A DNA stretch of 64,000 nt from NCBI RefSeq assembly GCF_049562855.1, contig NZ_CP186925.1:1302001-1366000 (forward strand), written 5' to 3'. The notes under the pieces were generated by a model, which searched no databases, was not told where the DNA came from, and saw nothing but the letters and a program-made list of their open reading frames with translations. Positions within the stretch are counted from its first letter, which is position 1. Each line of letters starts with the position of its first letter. Below are positions 32,602 to 41,600 of the stretch, one piece after another. The stretch is from Ruminococcus_C callidus (GTDB taxonomy: Bacteria; Bacillota; Clostridia; Oscillospirales; Ruminococcaceae). The translations under genes and the position numbers were made by a program.

Positions 32602-33330
32602 TTACACCCCTTCCGCCAAAGCAATGGCTTCTTTCAGATCCAGTGTGCCTTTATAGATCGACTTGCCGCAGATCGTGCCATACAGTCCAAGTTCCTTACA
32701 ACCGCGAATGTCTTTAATTGTATGCACACCGCCGCTGGCAATGATGTTGCAATTGCTGTTGGTTGCATCTCGCAAGTCTTTCAGCTGTTTCAGATTGACA
32801 CCGGAAAGCGTGCCGTCTTTCGCAATATCGGTTACGATAAAATATTGTACGCCTACTGCAATCATTTCTTTCGCCAGCGTAATATAATCTGTGTCAGATT
32901 CTTCCAGCCAGCCCTCTGTGGCAACCATGCCATTCTTGGCATCGATTCCCACTGCAATATGCTGGCTGCCAAATTTTTGTACTGCATCTTTTACCAGTTG
33001 TGGATTTTTCAATGCTGCGGAGCCCAGAATGACACGTTCTACACCGCTTTTCAGATAAGTGTCAATGGTTTCCAGATTTCGGATACCGCCGCCGACTTCT
33101 ACTTTCAATCCGGTCTTTGCTGCAACATCTTCATAAATATGCTGGTTTACCGGTCTGCCCTCTTTGGCACCGTCCAGATCTACCATGTGAATCCATGATG
33201 CTCCTGCCGCTTCAAATCCTTTGGCAGTTTCCATGTGATCCGCTGCTACTTTTTCTACTGTGGAAAAATCACCTTTGAACAGGCGAACACAATTGCCGTC
33301 TTTAATATCGATTGCTGGTAAAATAATCAT
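32602..33330 (-). CDS. hisA: Phosphoribosylformimino-5-aminoimidazole carboxamide ribotide isomerase
   Basis: A 242-residue beta/alpha barrel isomerase. IILPAIDIKDGNCVRLFKGDF carries the general base Asp, and VTDIAKDGTLSGVNL the second acidic residue. Phosphate-binding loops VGGGIRNLETI and ASGGVHTIKDI are intact. The start overlaps the hisH stop by four bases (ATGA). Full length. Confidence 0.97.
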   Translation of the reverse strand: MIILPAIDIKDGNCVRLFKGDFSTVEKVAADHMETAKGFEAAGASWIHMVDLDGAKEGRPVNQHIYEDVAAKTGLKVEVGGGIRNLETIDTYLKSGVERVILGSAALKNPQLVKDAVQKFGSQHIAVGIDAKNGMVATEGWLEESDTDYITLAKEMIAVGVQYFIVTDIAKDGTLSGVNLKQLKDLRDATNSNCNIIASGGVHTIKDIRGCKELGLYGTICGKSIYKGTLDLKEAIALAEGV

Positions 33331-33935
33331 TGAATCAGCCCTCCAAAGTTCCGCAGAATTTGCAGCCCGATCTCTCCGCTTTTTTCCGGATGGAACTGGG
33401 CTCCGTAAACCGTTTTTCCGTCATAGACCATTGCCGGAATTTTTGCTGGTCCGTATTCCACATAGGCTGCCAGATATTCGTCTGGCACTACCGCCTGATA
33501 GGAGTGAACAAAGTACACATAGGATTCTTCCGGCATATTTCGGAGAATCGGACAGTCATGCTGCATTTCCAGCTTGTTCCAGCCCATATGTGGGATCACC
33601 ATATCCGGAGCAACGATTTTTTCTACTTTGCCGGGGATCAGCCCCAAACCGTTGCATTCTTCAAATTCGTATCCTTTTTCAAAAATCAGCTGCATACCCA
33701 GACAAATTCCCAGAAAAGGTTTCTTGTGAGCTTCTTCCTGAATGATGTTGGTCAATCCGCTGTCGTGCAGCATCTGCATGGCACTGGGGAATGCCCCTAC
33801 GCCGGGCAAAATCAATGCATCTGCTTTGCGAATTGCTTCCGGATCAGAAGTCAGTTCGCCAGCTAATCCCAGATAGTCCAGTGCATTTTTTACACTGAAA
33901 ATATTGCCGGCACCGTAGTCGATAATGGCAATCAT
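33327..33935 (-). CDS. hisH: Imidazole glycerol phosphate synthase, glutamine amidotransferase subunit
   Basis: A 202-residue class I glutaminase supplying ammonia to HisF. The nucleophilic cysteine is in FLGICLGMQLIFEKG, and the His-Glu pair in QFHPEKSG near the C-terminus. The oxyanion strand PGVGAFPSAM is present. It starts two bases after the hisB stop. Confidence 0.97.
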   Translation of the reverse strand: MIAIIDYGAGNIFSVKNALDYLGLAGELTSDPEAIRKADALILPGVGAFPSAMQMLHDSGLTNIIQEEAHKKPFLGICLGMQLIFEKGYEFEECNGLGLIPGKVEKIVAPDMVIPHMGWNKLEMQHDCPILRNMPEESYVYFVHSYQAVVPDEYLAAYVEYGPAKIPAMVYDGKTVYGAQFHPEKSGEIGLQILRNFGGLIQ

Positions 33936-33937
33936 GT

Positions 33938-34519
33938 TTACAGCACTCCTTTCGTGGACAAGGTTTTTCCTGCTTCCAGCGGGGTTACCGCGGTTTTTAA
34001 GGCATGGGCAACGGCTTTGAATGCTGCCTCACACTTGTGGTGATCGTTAGAGCCATACATCATATTCACATGAAGCGTAATGCCGGCGTTGAATGCAAAG
34101 GCACGGAAAAATTCTTCCGTCAGGCAGGCATCATACTGTCCGATCATGGCATTGGTGAACGTCCCCTGAAATACCAAAAACGGACGGTTGCTGATGTCCA
34201 GACTGCAAAATGCCAGAGCTTCGTCCATGGGAATAAATGCACTGCCGTAACGAGTAATACCAGACTTATCGCCCAGTGCCTCGCCCAGTGCTTTTCCCAG
34301 AACAATACCGGTGTCCTCTACAGTATGGTGTCCGTCTACATAGAGGTCACCCTTTACGGCAATGTCCATGCTGATGCCGCTGTGAACAGACAGTGCTGTT
34401 AGCATATGGTCAAAAAAGCCGATGCCGGTATCGATGTTGGCAGTTCCTATGTTGTCTAGTTTTACGGCTACCTGTATGTCTGTTTCTTTGGTCTTTCGTG
34501 CAAGTTGTGCTTGCCGCAT
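33938..34519 (-). CDS. hisB: Imidazoleglycerol-phosphate dehydratase
   Basis: A 193-residue manganese enzyme, the dehydratase alone without a fused histidinol phosphatase. Two His-rich metal motifs are visible: DGHHTVEDTGIVLG and NDHHKCEAAFKAVAHAL, with FFDHMLTALSVHSG before them. Full length. It lies 21 bases after the Mrr-like gene, a wider gap than elsewhere in the operon. Confidence 0.97.
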   Translation of the reverse strand: MRQAQLARKTKETDIQVAVKLDNIGTANIDTGIGFFDHMLTALSVHSGISMDIAVKGDLYVDGHHTVEDTGIVLGKALGEALGDKSGITRYGSAFIPMDEALAFCSLDISNRPFLVFQGTFTNAMIGQYDACLTEEFFRAFAFNAGITLHVNMMYGSNDHHKCEAAFKAVAHALKTAVTPLEAGKTLSTKGVL

Positions 34520-34540
34520 ATGGATTCCTCCCTATACTTT

Positions 34541-35470
34541 TTAGTCATCATCGTCAAAGAAAGCATCATCAATCTGTTTGAACTCATATATTGTTTCAAT
34601 ATGAACACCGAGATTATATTCAATCATTAAATGTATTAGCATATCGCCATCTACTAAAACAATTTTTTGTGGCATTTTTTGATTAGCAAGTTGAATTGCT
34701 TCATTTGAGTATTTCGCTGTCGTAATAAACAAACCTTTAGAAGCACCTTTTCCAACTAATGCACCTAAAAACTTTTGGATTTCTGGTCTGCTGACTGTAG
34801 AATCTAGCTTCCATTGTTTGGCTTGCACATAAATTGTATCAAACCCAAATTTATCTGCTTTTATTGAACCGTCAATGCCAGCATCGCCCGATTTTTTTGT
34901 AACACTAGGTTCTCCATATCCCATCTTCTCCAACAACTGAACAACTAATTTTTCAAAATCATAAGGAGACATTTTTAAAACTTTTTGCATCAAGTTAATA
35001 GCAAGACTTTCATTAAGTTGGCGACTAATAGTATCTAACTGTTCTTGAGGATCTTGCAAACTTAATTCAGGAGATTCGCTATCATTGCAAGTGGAGTTGT
35101 CCATAGAATTAGCTATTGATTTTTGCTCTTTTTCTCCTTTGAATTGGCGAAAAGATTCAAATTGTGTAAGATATTCGAGAGTTATATTTTGTACTCCATT
35201 TTTTGCAGCTTGTTTCCCTAATGTTGTGATTATATATTTTGATCGGCTTGGACTTTCAATAAGACCTGCATTCTTTAGGTATATCTCTGCCCATGCAATT
35301 CTATTGCTGTATTTGTATTGTCCACTAGTTAATCTTTCTTGTAGTTCTTCTTCTGTTATGGAATAATAACTCACACAATAATTACGAATATCTTTTGTAG
35401 AATGTTCTTTTTCGTCTAATAGGCATTCCATAACAGGAGCAAAAAATTCAAAATATTTTGGAATTGCCAT
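34541..35470 (-). CDS. Mrr-type restriction endonuclease-like protein
   Basis: A 309-residue protein with a winged-helix Mrr N-terminal domain (about 1-95, FFAPVMECLLDEKEHSTKDI). A variable polar linker (about 100-155) leads to an Mrr catalytic domain (about 160-285). The PD-(D/E)xK-type core is visible: LVVQLLEKMGYGEPSVTKKS-GDAGIDG and then YVQAKQW, where Gln replaces Glu as in other Mrr enzymes. Such enzymes usually cut modified (methylated) DNA. The gene is clearly more A/T-rich than its neighbours, with many TTA, ATA and AAT codons. It lies between hisD and hisB: its ATG shares one base with the hisD stop (TAATG). No methylase or specificity gene is near, consistent with a type IV system. 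Likely acquired. Confidence 0.88.
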   Translation of the reverse strand: MAIPKYFEFFAPVMECLLDEKEHSTKDIRNYCVSYYSITEEELQERLTSGQYKYSNRIAWAEIYLKNAGLIESPSRSKYIITTLGKQAAKNGVQNITLEYLTQFESFRQFKGEKEQKSIANSMDNSTCNDSESPELSLQDPQEQLDTISRQLNESLAINLMQKVLKMSPYDFEKLVVQLLEKMGYGEPSVTKKSGDAGIDGSIKADKFGFDTIYVQAKQWKLDSTVSRPEIQKFLGALVGKGASKGLFITTAKYSNEAIQLANQKMPQKIVLVDGDMLIHLMIEYNLGVHIETIYEFKQIDDAFFDDDD

Positions 35471-36777
35471 TACTTTTCTTCCTTCTCAAACCGCACCGTA
35501 ATTGCATTGGCGTGTGCGGTCAGGCCTTCCTTGTTTGCAATCAGCACAATATCGTCCTTAGCTGCATGCAGAGCGTCCTTGGTATAGTAGGTGTAGCTGG
35601 AACGTTTGGTAAAGCTCTGTACGCCCAGTGGAGAGAAGAACCGTGCCGTTCCGCTGGTGGGCAGAACGTGGTTCGGACCAGCGTAGTAATCGCCCAGCGG
35701 TTCCGATGCATATGCTCCCAGAAATACCGAACCGGCATTGTCCAGTGCTCCCAGCAGTTCCATGGGGCTTTCCATAAGTACTTCCAAGTGTTCCGGTGCA
35801 ACCATATTTGCCAGAACAGTGGCTTCTTCACGGGTATTGCACAGCAGAACTGCACCATATTCATTCATCGATTTCTCAATGATTTCCTTGCGGGAAAGAT
35901 ACTGCACCTGACGATTGATTTCTGCTTGTACCTTTTCTGCCAGTTCTGCACTGGTAGTTACCAGAATTGCAGAAGCCAGTACGTCGTGCTCTGCCTGTGA
36001 CATCAGATCTGCGGCAACAAATTTCGGGTCAGCGGTTTCATCTGCCATAACCAGAACTTCACTGGGACCTGCGATCATATCAATATCTACAACACCGTAC
36101 AGCAGCTTCTTGGCAGTTGCCACAAAGATGTTGCCTGGTCCGACAATTTTATCCACCTTCGGGATTTCTTCTGTACCATAAGCCAGTGCTGCAATTGCCT
36201 GTGCACCGCCGGAGAGGAATACACGGTCTACCCCACAAAGTCCGGCTGCTACCAGAATATCCGGATTCGGTGTGCCGTCCTTGCAGGGCGGTGTTACCAT
36301 GATAATTTCCTTAACGCCAGCAATTTTTGCCGGCACTGCGTTCATGATAACGCTGGAGGGATAAGCAGCCGTACCGCCCGGCACATACAGACCAACACGT
36401 TCCAGACCGCGGACACGCTGTCCCAGAATCACACCATTCGGCAGTGCGTGGATAAAGCCTTCCTGTACCTGACGCTGGTGGAAATCGCGAACATTTTCAA
36501 TAGCGTTCAGCATGGCATCTACAAATGCCGGATCAGCTTCTGTCATTGCGTCATTGATGACATCGCGGGGCACTTCGTAATATTCCGGCAAACTGCCGTC
36601 GAATTTCAAGGTGTAATTTTTGACTGCCTGATCGCCGCCCTCTTTGACTGTGCGGATAATTTCGCTGACAGTTTCCGTAACACGCTGGTTGGTTTCACCG
36701 GTACGCTTGTCCAAGCTGGTGAAAAATGCATCACGCTGTGCCAGATCGCTGGCGTTAATGGTTTTCATGGTAATCAT
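35470..36777 (-). CDS. hisD: Histidinol dehydrogenase
   Basis: A 435-residue zinc enzyme carrying out the last two oxidations to histidine with NAD. The signature region around IDMIAGPSEVLVMADETADP, the glycine-rich VGPGNIFVATAK and the catalytic LPTSGTARFFSPLGVQSF are intact. ATG 36777 overlaps the hisG stop by four bases (ATGA) and is preceded by GAGGAGG. Its TAA shares a base with the start of the Mrr-like gene. Confidence 0.97.
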   Translation of the reverse strand: MITMKTINASDLAQRDAFFTSLDKRTGETNQRVTETVSEIIRTVKEGGDQAVKNYTLKFDGSLPEYYEVPRDVINDAMTEADPAFVDAMLNAIENVRDFHQRQVQEGFIHALPNGVILGQRVRGLERVGLYVPGGTAAYPSSVIMNAVPAKIAGVKEIIMVTPPCKDGTPNPDILVAAGLCGVDRVFLSGGAQAIAALAYGTEEIPKVDKIVGPGNIFVATAKKLLYGVVDIDMIAGPSEVLVMADETADPKFVAADLMSQAEHDVLASAILVTTSAELAEKVQAEINRQVQYLSRKEIIEKSMNEYGAVLLCNTREEATVLANMVAPEHLEVLMESPMELLGALDNAGSVFLGAYASEPLGDYYAGPNHVLPTSGTARFFSPLGVQSFTKRSSYTYYTKDALHAAKDDIVLIANKEGLTAHANAITVRFEKEEK

Positions 36778-37409
36778 TTTGATAAAGCCTCCTCAATTTT
36801 CTGAATCAAAGCTTCAATTTCTGTCTGCCGCAGCTTTAGACTAACGGTATTGGCAATCAGACGTGCAGAGATCGGAACGACATCTTCTACCACTTCCAAG
36901 CCGTTTTCTCGAAGGGTAACGCCGGTTTCTACAATGTCTACAATGCCGTCTGCCAGTCCCAGCAGCGGTGCCAGTTCCACGGAACCTTCAATTTTTACAA
37001 TATCAACGTCCATGCCTTTGCTTTCAAAAAAGCGGCGTGCAACATTTGGATACTTGGTCGCAATGCACTTTACGCCGAAGCCGCTGTAAAAATCTGTTCC
37101 TTTTTTGCATGCCAGAGCAAATTTACATCTGCCAAATCCCAAATCAACCAGTTCGAAAAATTTGCCCTGCATTTCAATAATGGTGTCTTTTCCCACAACG
37201 CCCATATCACAAACGCCATGTTCTACATAGGTGATGACGTCATTTGCCTTTGCCAGAACGACTTCCATGTTGCCGTCCGGAATCGGCAGGATCAGGCGGC
37301 GACCTTTTTCTCGTACAGCGGTACAATCATAGCCCAACCGTTCCAGCAGTCCGACAGTATCTTTTTCCAGTCTGCCTTTTGTCAATGCAATTCTAAGCGG
37401 CTTTGCCAT
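36774..37409 (-). CDS. hisG: ATP phosphoribosyltransferase, short form
   Basis: A 211-residue catalytic subunit for the first step of histidine synthesis. It is the short form lacking the C-terminal allosteric domain, so it needs HisZ, which is encoded directly upstream. RIALTKGRLEKDTVGLLERLG and DGIVDIVETGVTLRENGLEV are typical. The start is adjacent to the hisZ stop with no gap. Confidence 0.97.
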   Translation of the reverse strand: MAKPLRIALTKGRLEKDTVGLLERLGYDCTAVREKGRRLILPIPDGNMEVVLAKANDVITYVEHGVCDMGVVGKDTIIEMQGKFFELVDLGFGRCKFALACKKGTDFYSGFGVKCIATKYPNVARRFFESKGMDVDIVKIEGSVELAPLLGLADGIVDIVETGVTLRENGLEVVEDVVPISARLIANTVSLKLRQTEIEALIQKIEEALSK

Positions 37410-38606
37410 TTATTCTACCTCCGTAATTTCTTCATCTACAACAACGACTTTTCCGATTTTATTTTCCCGTGCATATTCCCGCACCAGTTCCAGACTGTCG
37501 AAGAATGCAAATTCAACAACCTGTCCGCGGCTGCGTAATTCCTGTGAAACCTTTGCGGCTTTCATTTCATAGCCAGTTGCTGCAAAAATGACAGCATCTG
37601 CCGGCTTCAGGACAACAGGGCGATCCTTCATGCGGACATTTGCCACAGCATCGACATTGACTGCAAAGCCGGTTGCCGGAATGTCATAACCAAAATCAGA
37701 CAGCAGTTTATTGTACCGTCCGCCGGAGAGTACTTCTTCTCCGTAGCCTTCCAGATAGCCCTTGATGATGACACCGGTATAGTAGTCAGCATTATTGACC
37801 ATACCCAGATCGACAGTCAGACGACCTTTTCCGATTACGGTGGAAATGTCATTATACAGTTTCTTCAGATCCATAAGGATTTCATCGATTCGCTGATTGG
37901 AATAAAGCTGTGAAGCCTTTTCAAACACTTCTTCACCGCCAAACAGTGCCGGCAGTTTCTTCAGTGCAGCAGCAACTTTCACATCATCCATGGTGTCCAG
38001 CACGTCGTTCAATGCCGGATAGTTTTTTGTTTCAATCAAATAACGGATATTTTCCCGTTCTTCCGGTGTGGCATGCAGTTCCCGCATCAGTTCCTTAAAT
38101 ACACCGGCATCACCCAGTTCCAAAGAGAAGCTCACATGGTCACTGCCGAACGAATCCAGTGCCTCAATGGCTGTGGTAATCATTTCCACATCTGCCAGAT
38201 AGGAAGATGAACCCAGTAGTTCAATACCTGCCTGTGTGATTTCATCGCTTCTGCCTTTGAGTGCAGGTTCAAAGCGATACACTGACTGAGTATAGCACAG
38301 TCGCAGCGGTAATGATGCATCTCGCAGACGGGTTGCTGTGACGCGTGCAATCGGCATGGTAGATTCCGGACGGAGTACCAGCAAGCGTCCCTTGCTGTCG
38401 GTCAGCTTATACAGTCGTTCCTGCGGATAGTGACCGGATTCTGACTGGAACACATCGAAAAATTCCAATCCCGGTGTAGTAAGTTCCGAATAGCCTTTGC
38501 TGTGAAACAAGTCATGTAGATTCTGCTCGATTTCACGACGCACATAACATTCTTCAAATAAAAAATCTTTTGTCCCCTCAGGGGTAATCAAATCATATTT
38601 TCTCAT
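37410..38606 (-). CDS. hisZ: ATP phosphoribosyltransferase regulatory subunit
   Basis: A 398-residue paralogue of histidyl-tRNA synthetase that lacks aminoacylation function and serves as the regulatory subunit of short-form HisG. The class II synthetase-like core is visible (TPEGTKDFLFEECYVRREIE, LLVLRPESTMPIARVTATRL, YTQSVYRFEPALKGRSDEITQAGIE). The anticodon-binding part of HisS is reduced. First gene of the operon, with promoter and palindrome immediately upstream. AGGAG precedes the start. Confidence 0.93.
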   Translation of the reverse strand: MRKYDLITPEGTKDFLFEECYVRREIEQNLHDLFHSKGYSELTTPGLEFFDVFQSESGHYPQERLYKLTDSKGRLLVLRPESTMPIARVTATRLRDASLPLRLCYTQSVYRFEPALKGRSDEITQAGIELLGSSSYLADVEMITTAIEALDSFGSDHVSFSLELGDAGVFKELMRELHATPEERENIRYLIETKNYPALNDVLDTMDDVKVAAALKKLPALFGGEEVFEKASQLYSNQRIDEILMDLKKLYNDISTVIGKGRLTVDLGMVNNADYYTGVIIKGYLEGYGEEVLSGGRYNKLLSDFGYDIPATGFAVNVDAVANVRMKDRPVVLKPADAVIFAATGYEMKAAKVSQELRSRGQVVEFAFFDSLELVREYARENKIGKVVVVDEEITEVE

Positions 38607-38627
38607 ACAGCTCTCCTAATGCTTTAG

Positions 38628-38647
38628 TATGCTACTATAATAGCATA
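38628..38647. promoter_or_regulatory. Palindrome over the histidine operon start region, candidate operator
   Basis: TATGCTA (38628-38634), six bases, TAGCATA (38641-38647): a perfect 7-bp inverted repeat that overlaps the -10 box and covers the predicted transcription start near 38638. A repressor bound here would block the promoter. The regulator is not identified. Confidence 0.5.
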
Positions 38648-38673
38648 ATATCACATAAAACGAATAAAGTCAA
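38645..38673 (-). promoter_or_regulatory. Sigma-A promoter of the histidine operon
   Basis: On the minus strand, TTGACT, a 17-base spacer and TATTAT, starting 11 bases past the polC stop. The leader is only about 32 bases, too short for a T-box or attenuator. Confidence 0.8.
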
Positions 38674-38683
38674 GACAAATTTC

Positions 38684-41600
38684 TTAAAACAGTGACATCT
38701 GACTGGATTTCGGTAAATCGCCCATAGCATTCAACCGTTCCAACGTTTCAATTATTGTTTTTGATGCACCACTTTGTGTCTGAAACTCTTCAATAGAAAT
38801 GAAATCCCGCTTTTGTGCTGTTTCATACAAGTTCTGTGCAGCTGAAATACCAATGCCCGGAATCGCACTGAACGGAATCCGGATTTTATGATCTTCTACC
38901 AGATACTTTGTAGCATGAGACTTGTAGAGATCAATAGGCAGGAATTCGCAGCCGCGGCTAAGCATCTCATTGACAATCAGCAGCGTATCCAGCAAATCAG
39001 ATTCTTTTTTGGAACGGTCATTCCCCTTTTCCTTGAGTTCTTCGATTTTTGCCCGAACAGCTTCCTTGCCCTGCAACGCCAGAATTGCATCGAAATCATC
39101 ACCGCGAGTACTGAAATACACCGCATAATACGCCAATGGGTGATACAGCTTGAACCAACCCAGTTTAATGGCAGCAGTAACATACGCTGCTGCATGGGCT
39201 TTCGGGAACATGTACTTAATTTTCAGACAGCTGTCAATATACCATTGCGGCACATTGTGATCTTTCAGCATTTGTACACGTTCCGGTGTAAAAGTCTTGG
39301 GGGCTTTTCCCTTTCGGGTGTCCTCCATGATCTGGAATGCCTGTTTCGGCTCAACGCCTTTGTGCAGCAGATAGGTCATAATGCTGTCACGGGTACCGAT
39401 TACGTCAGAAATGGTACAGGTGCCGTTATCGATCAAGTCTTTGGCATTTCCAAGCCATACGTCAGTACCGTGGGAAAGTCCGCTGACTTGCAGGAAGTCG
39501 CTGAATTTTTTCGGTTTGGAGTCCAGCAGCATCTGAATGGTGAAGCCGGTTCCCATTTCCGGAATGCCAAGGCTTCCCGTCTGGCAGTAGATTTCTTCTG
39601 GTGTAACGCCCAGAACAGAAGCATCGGTACACATTTGAATGACCTTGGGATCTGTTGTGGGAACATTGTGAATCAAGATACCAGTGGCATCTTCCAAGTG
39701 CTTATACATGGTCGGTACGACATGCCCCAGTTCGTCCAGTTTCAAAATGGTATCGTGGAGCGAATGGAAGTCGAAGTGTGTTGTCAGAATTTCAGATTCG
39801 GCATCGTCCGCAGGGTGCTGTACCGGCGTGAAGTCATATACATCATAATCGCTGGGGACAACAACCATGCCGCCGGGGTGCTGACCAGTTGTTCGTTTGA
39901 TACCCGTACAGCCGATCGACAGTCGGTTGATCTCAGTAGGACTATACTGCAATCCCTTTTCTTCCAGATATTTTTTCACGTAACCATAGGCTGTTTTGTC
40001 GGCGACAGCGGAAATGGTTCCTGCTTTGAACACGTTATCTCGTCCGAAAAGTTCTTCCGTGTAACGGTGAGCGGATGATTGGTATTCACTGGAGAAGTTC
40101 AAGTCAATATCCGGAGCCTTGTCGCCGTCGAATCCCAAGAATGTTTCGAAAGGAATATCATGTCCGTCCCGATTCATTTCCGTACCGCATTCCGGACAGT
40201 TTTTTGGAGGAAGGTCAAAGCCGGAACCAATGCTGCCGTCTGTGATAAACTCGCTATGTTTACACTTGGGGCAGACGTAGTGTGGTGCCAACGGGTTGAC
40301 TTCGGAAATTCCTGCCATAGATGCCACAAAAGAGGAGCCAACAGAACCACGGGAACCAACTTGATACCCATGGTCTACGCTATCCCAAACCAATTTCTGT
40401 GCAATGATATACAGCACAGAAAAACCATGTTTGATGATAGAGGAGAGTTCGCGGTTCAGTCGCTTTTCTACCAGTTCCGGCAATGGGTCACCATAGATTT
40501 CCTTTGCCTTAGTATTGGTGATTCGCACCAAATCTTCCTCGGCACCGTCAATGGTCGGCGTAAAGGTACCGTTCGGGAACGGCTGAATGTGTTCAATTTG
40601 ATCTGCAATGGCATTGGTGTTGGTAACAACAATTTCGTATGCCTTTTCTTCACCAAGATAGGAGAATTCTTCCAGCATTTCTTCCGTGGTACGCAGATAC
40701 AGCGGCGGCTGAAATTTTGCATCGTCATAGCCTTGTCCGGCTTGCAGGATCTCGCGGTAAATGGCATCTTCCTTGTCCATGAAGTGCACGTCACAGGTTG
40801 CACAAACCGGAATTCCCAGTTCATCACCCAGTGCAACAATTTTGCGGTTGTATTCCTGCAATTGTTCCATATTGGCAGCAGTACCGTTTCGAATCATGAA
40901 AGCATTATTCCCTGCCGGCTGGATTTCCAGATAGTCATAGAACTTTGCCAGTTTCACAATTTCCTCATGCGGTTTCTCTTCCACGAATGCTCGGAAGAGT
41001 TCGCCGGCTTCGCAGGCACTGCCGAAAATCAAGCCCTCCCGATACTGCATCAACACTGATTTGGGGATCAATGGCTTTCGGTAAAAACATTCGATATGCC
41101 CATAGGAAATCAACTTGTACAAATTTTTTAAGCCGATATTATTTCGTACCAGAATGATCTGGTGAAACGATTTCAGTTTTTTTACATCGATTTCCTGTGT
41201 TTTGGTGTTCAGATCAGAAAGCATTGTGGCACCCTTTGTCTGCATCAGACGGCTGACCAATTCTTTGTAAATTTTTGCCAGAATCTGTGCATCGTCTGAT
41301 GCCCGATGATGATCGAACTTTCCCAATTTCAGAGCCTTTGCAACACCATCCAGCTTGTGGCGTGCCATAGTAGGCAGCATGCTCTTGCAGAGTACCAGTG
41401 TATCCAGTGTTGCGAACTCAAATGTGATATGATTTCTCTTGCAGACATTGCGGACAAAAGAAGTATCGAAATTGGCGTTGTGTGCTGCCAAAACCGGATT
41501 TTCACCGCAGAATTCAATAAACTTCCGCATTGCTTCTACTTCTTTGGGAGCATCTTCTACCATGGAATCCGTAATACCTGTCAGTTCCACGATCTTTGCC

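Noticed and set aside
38607..38683. His-specific T-box or attenuator
   Set aside because: The predicted leader is about 32 bases with no run of histidine codons and no terminator.
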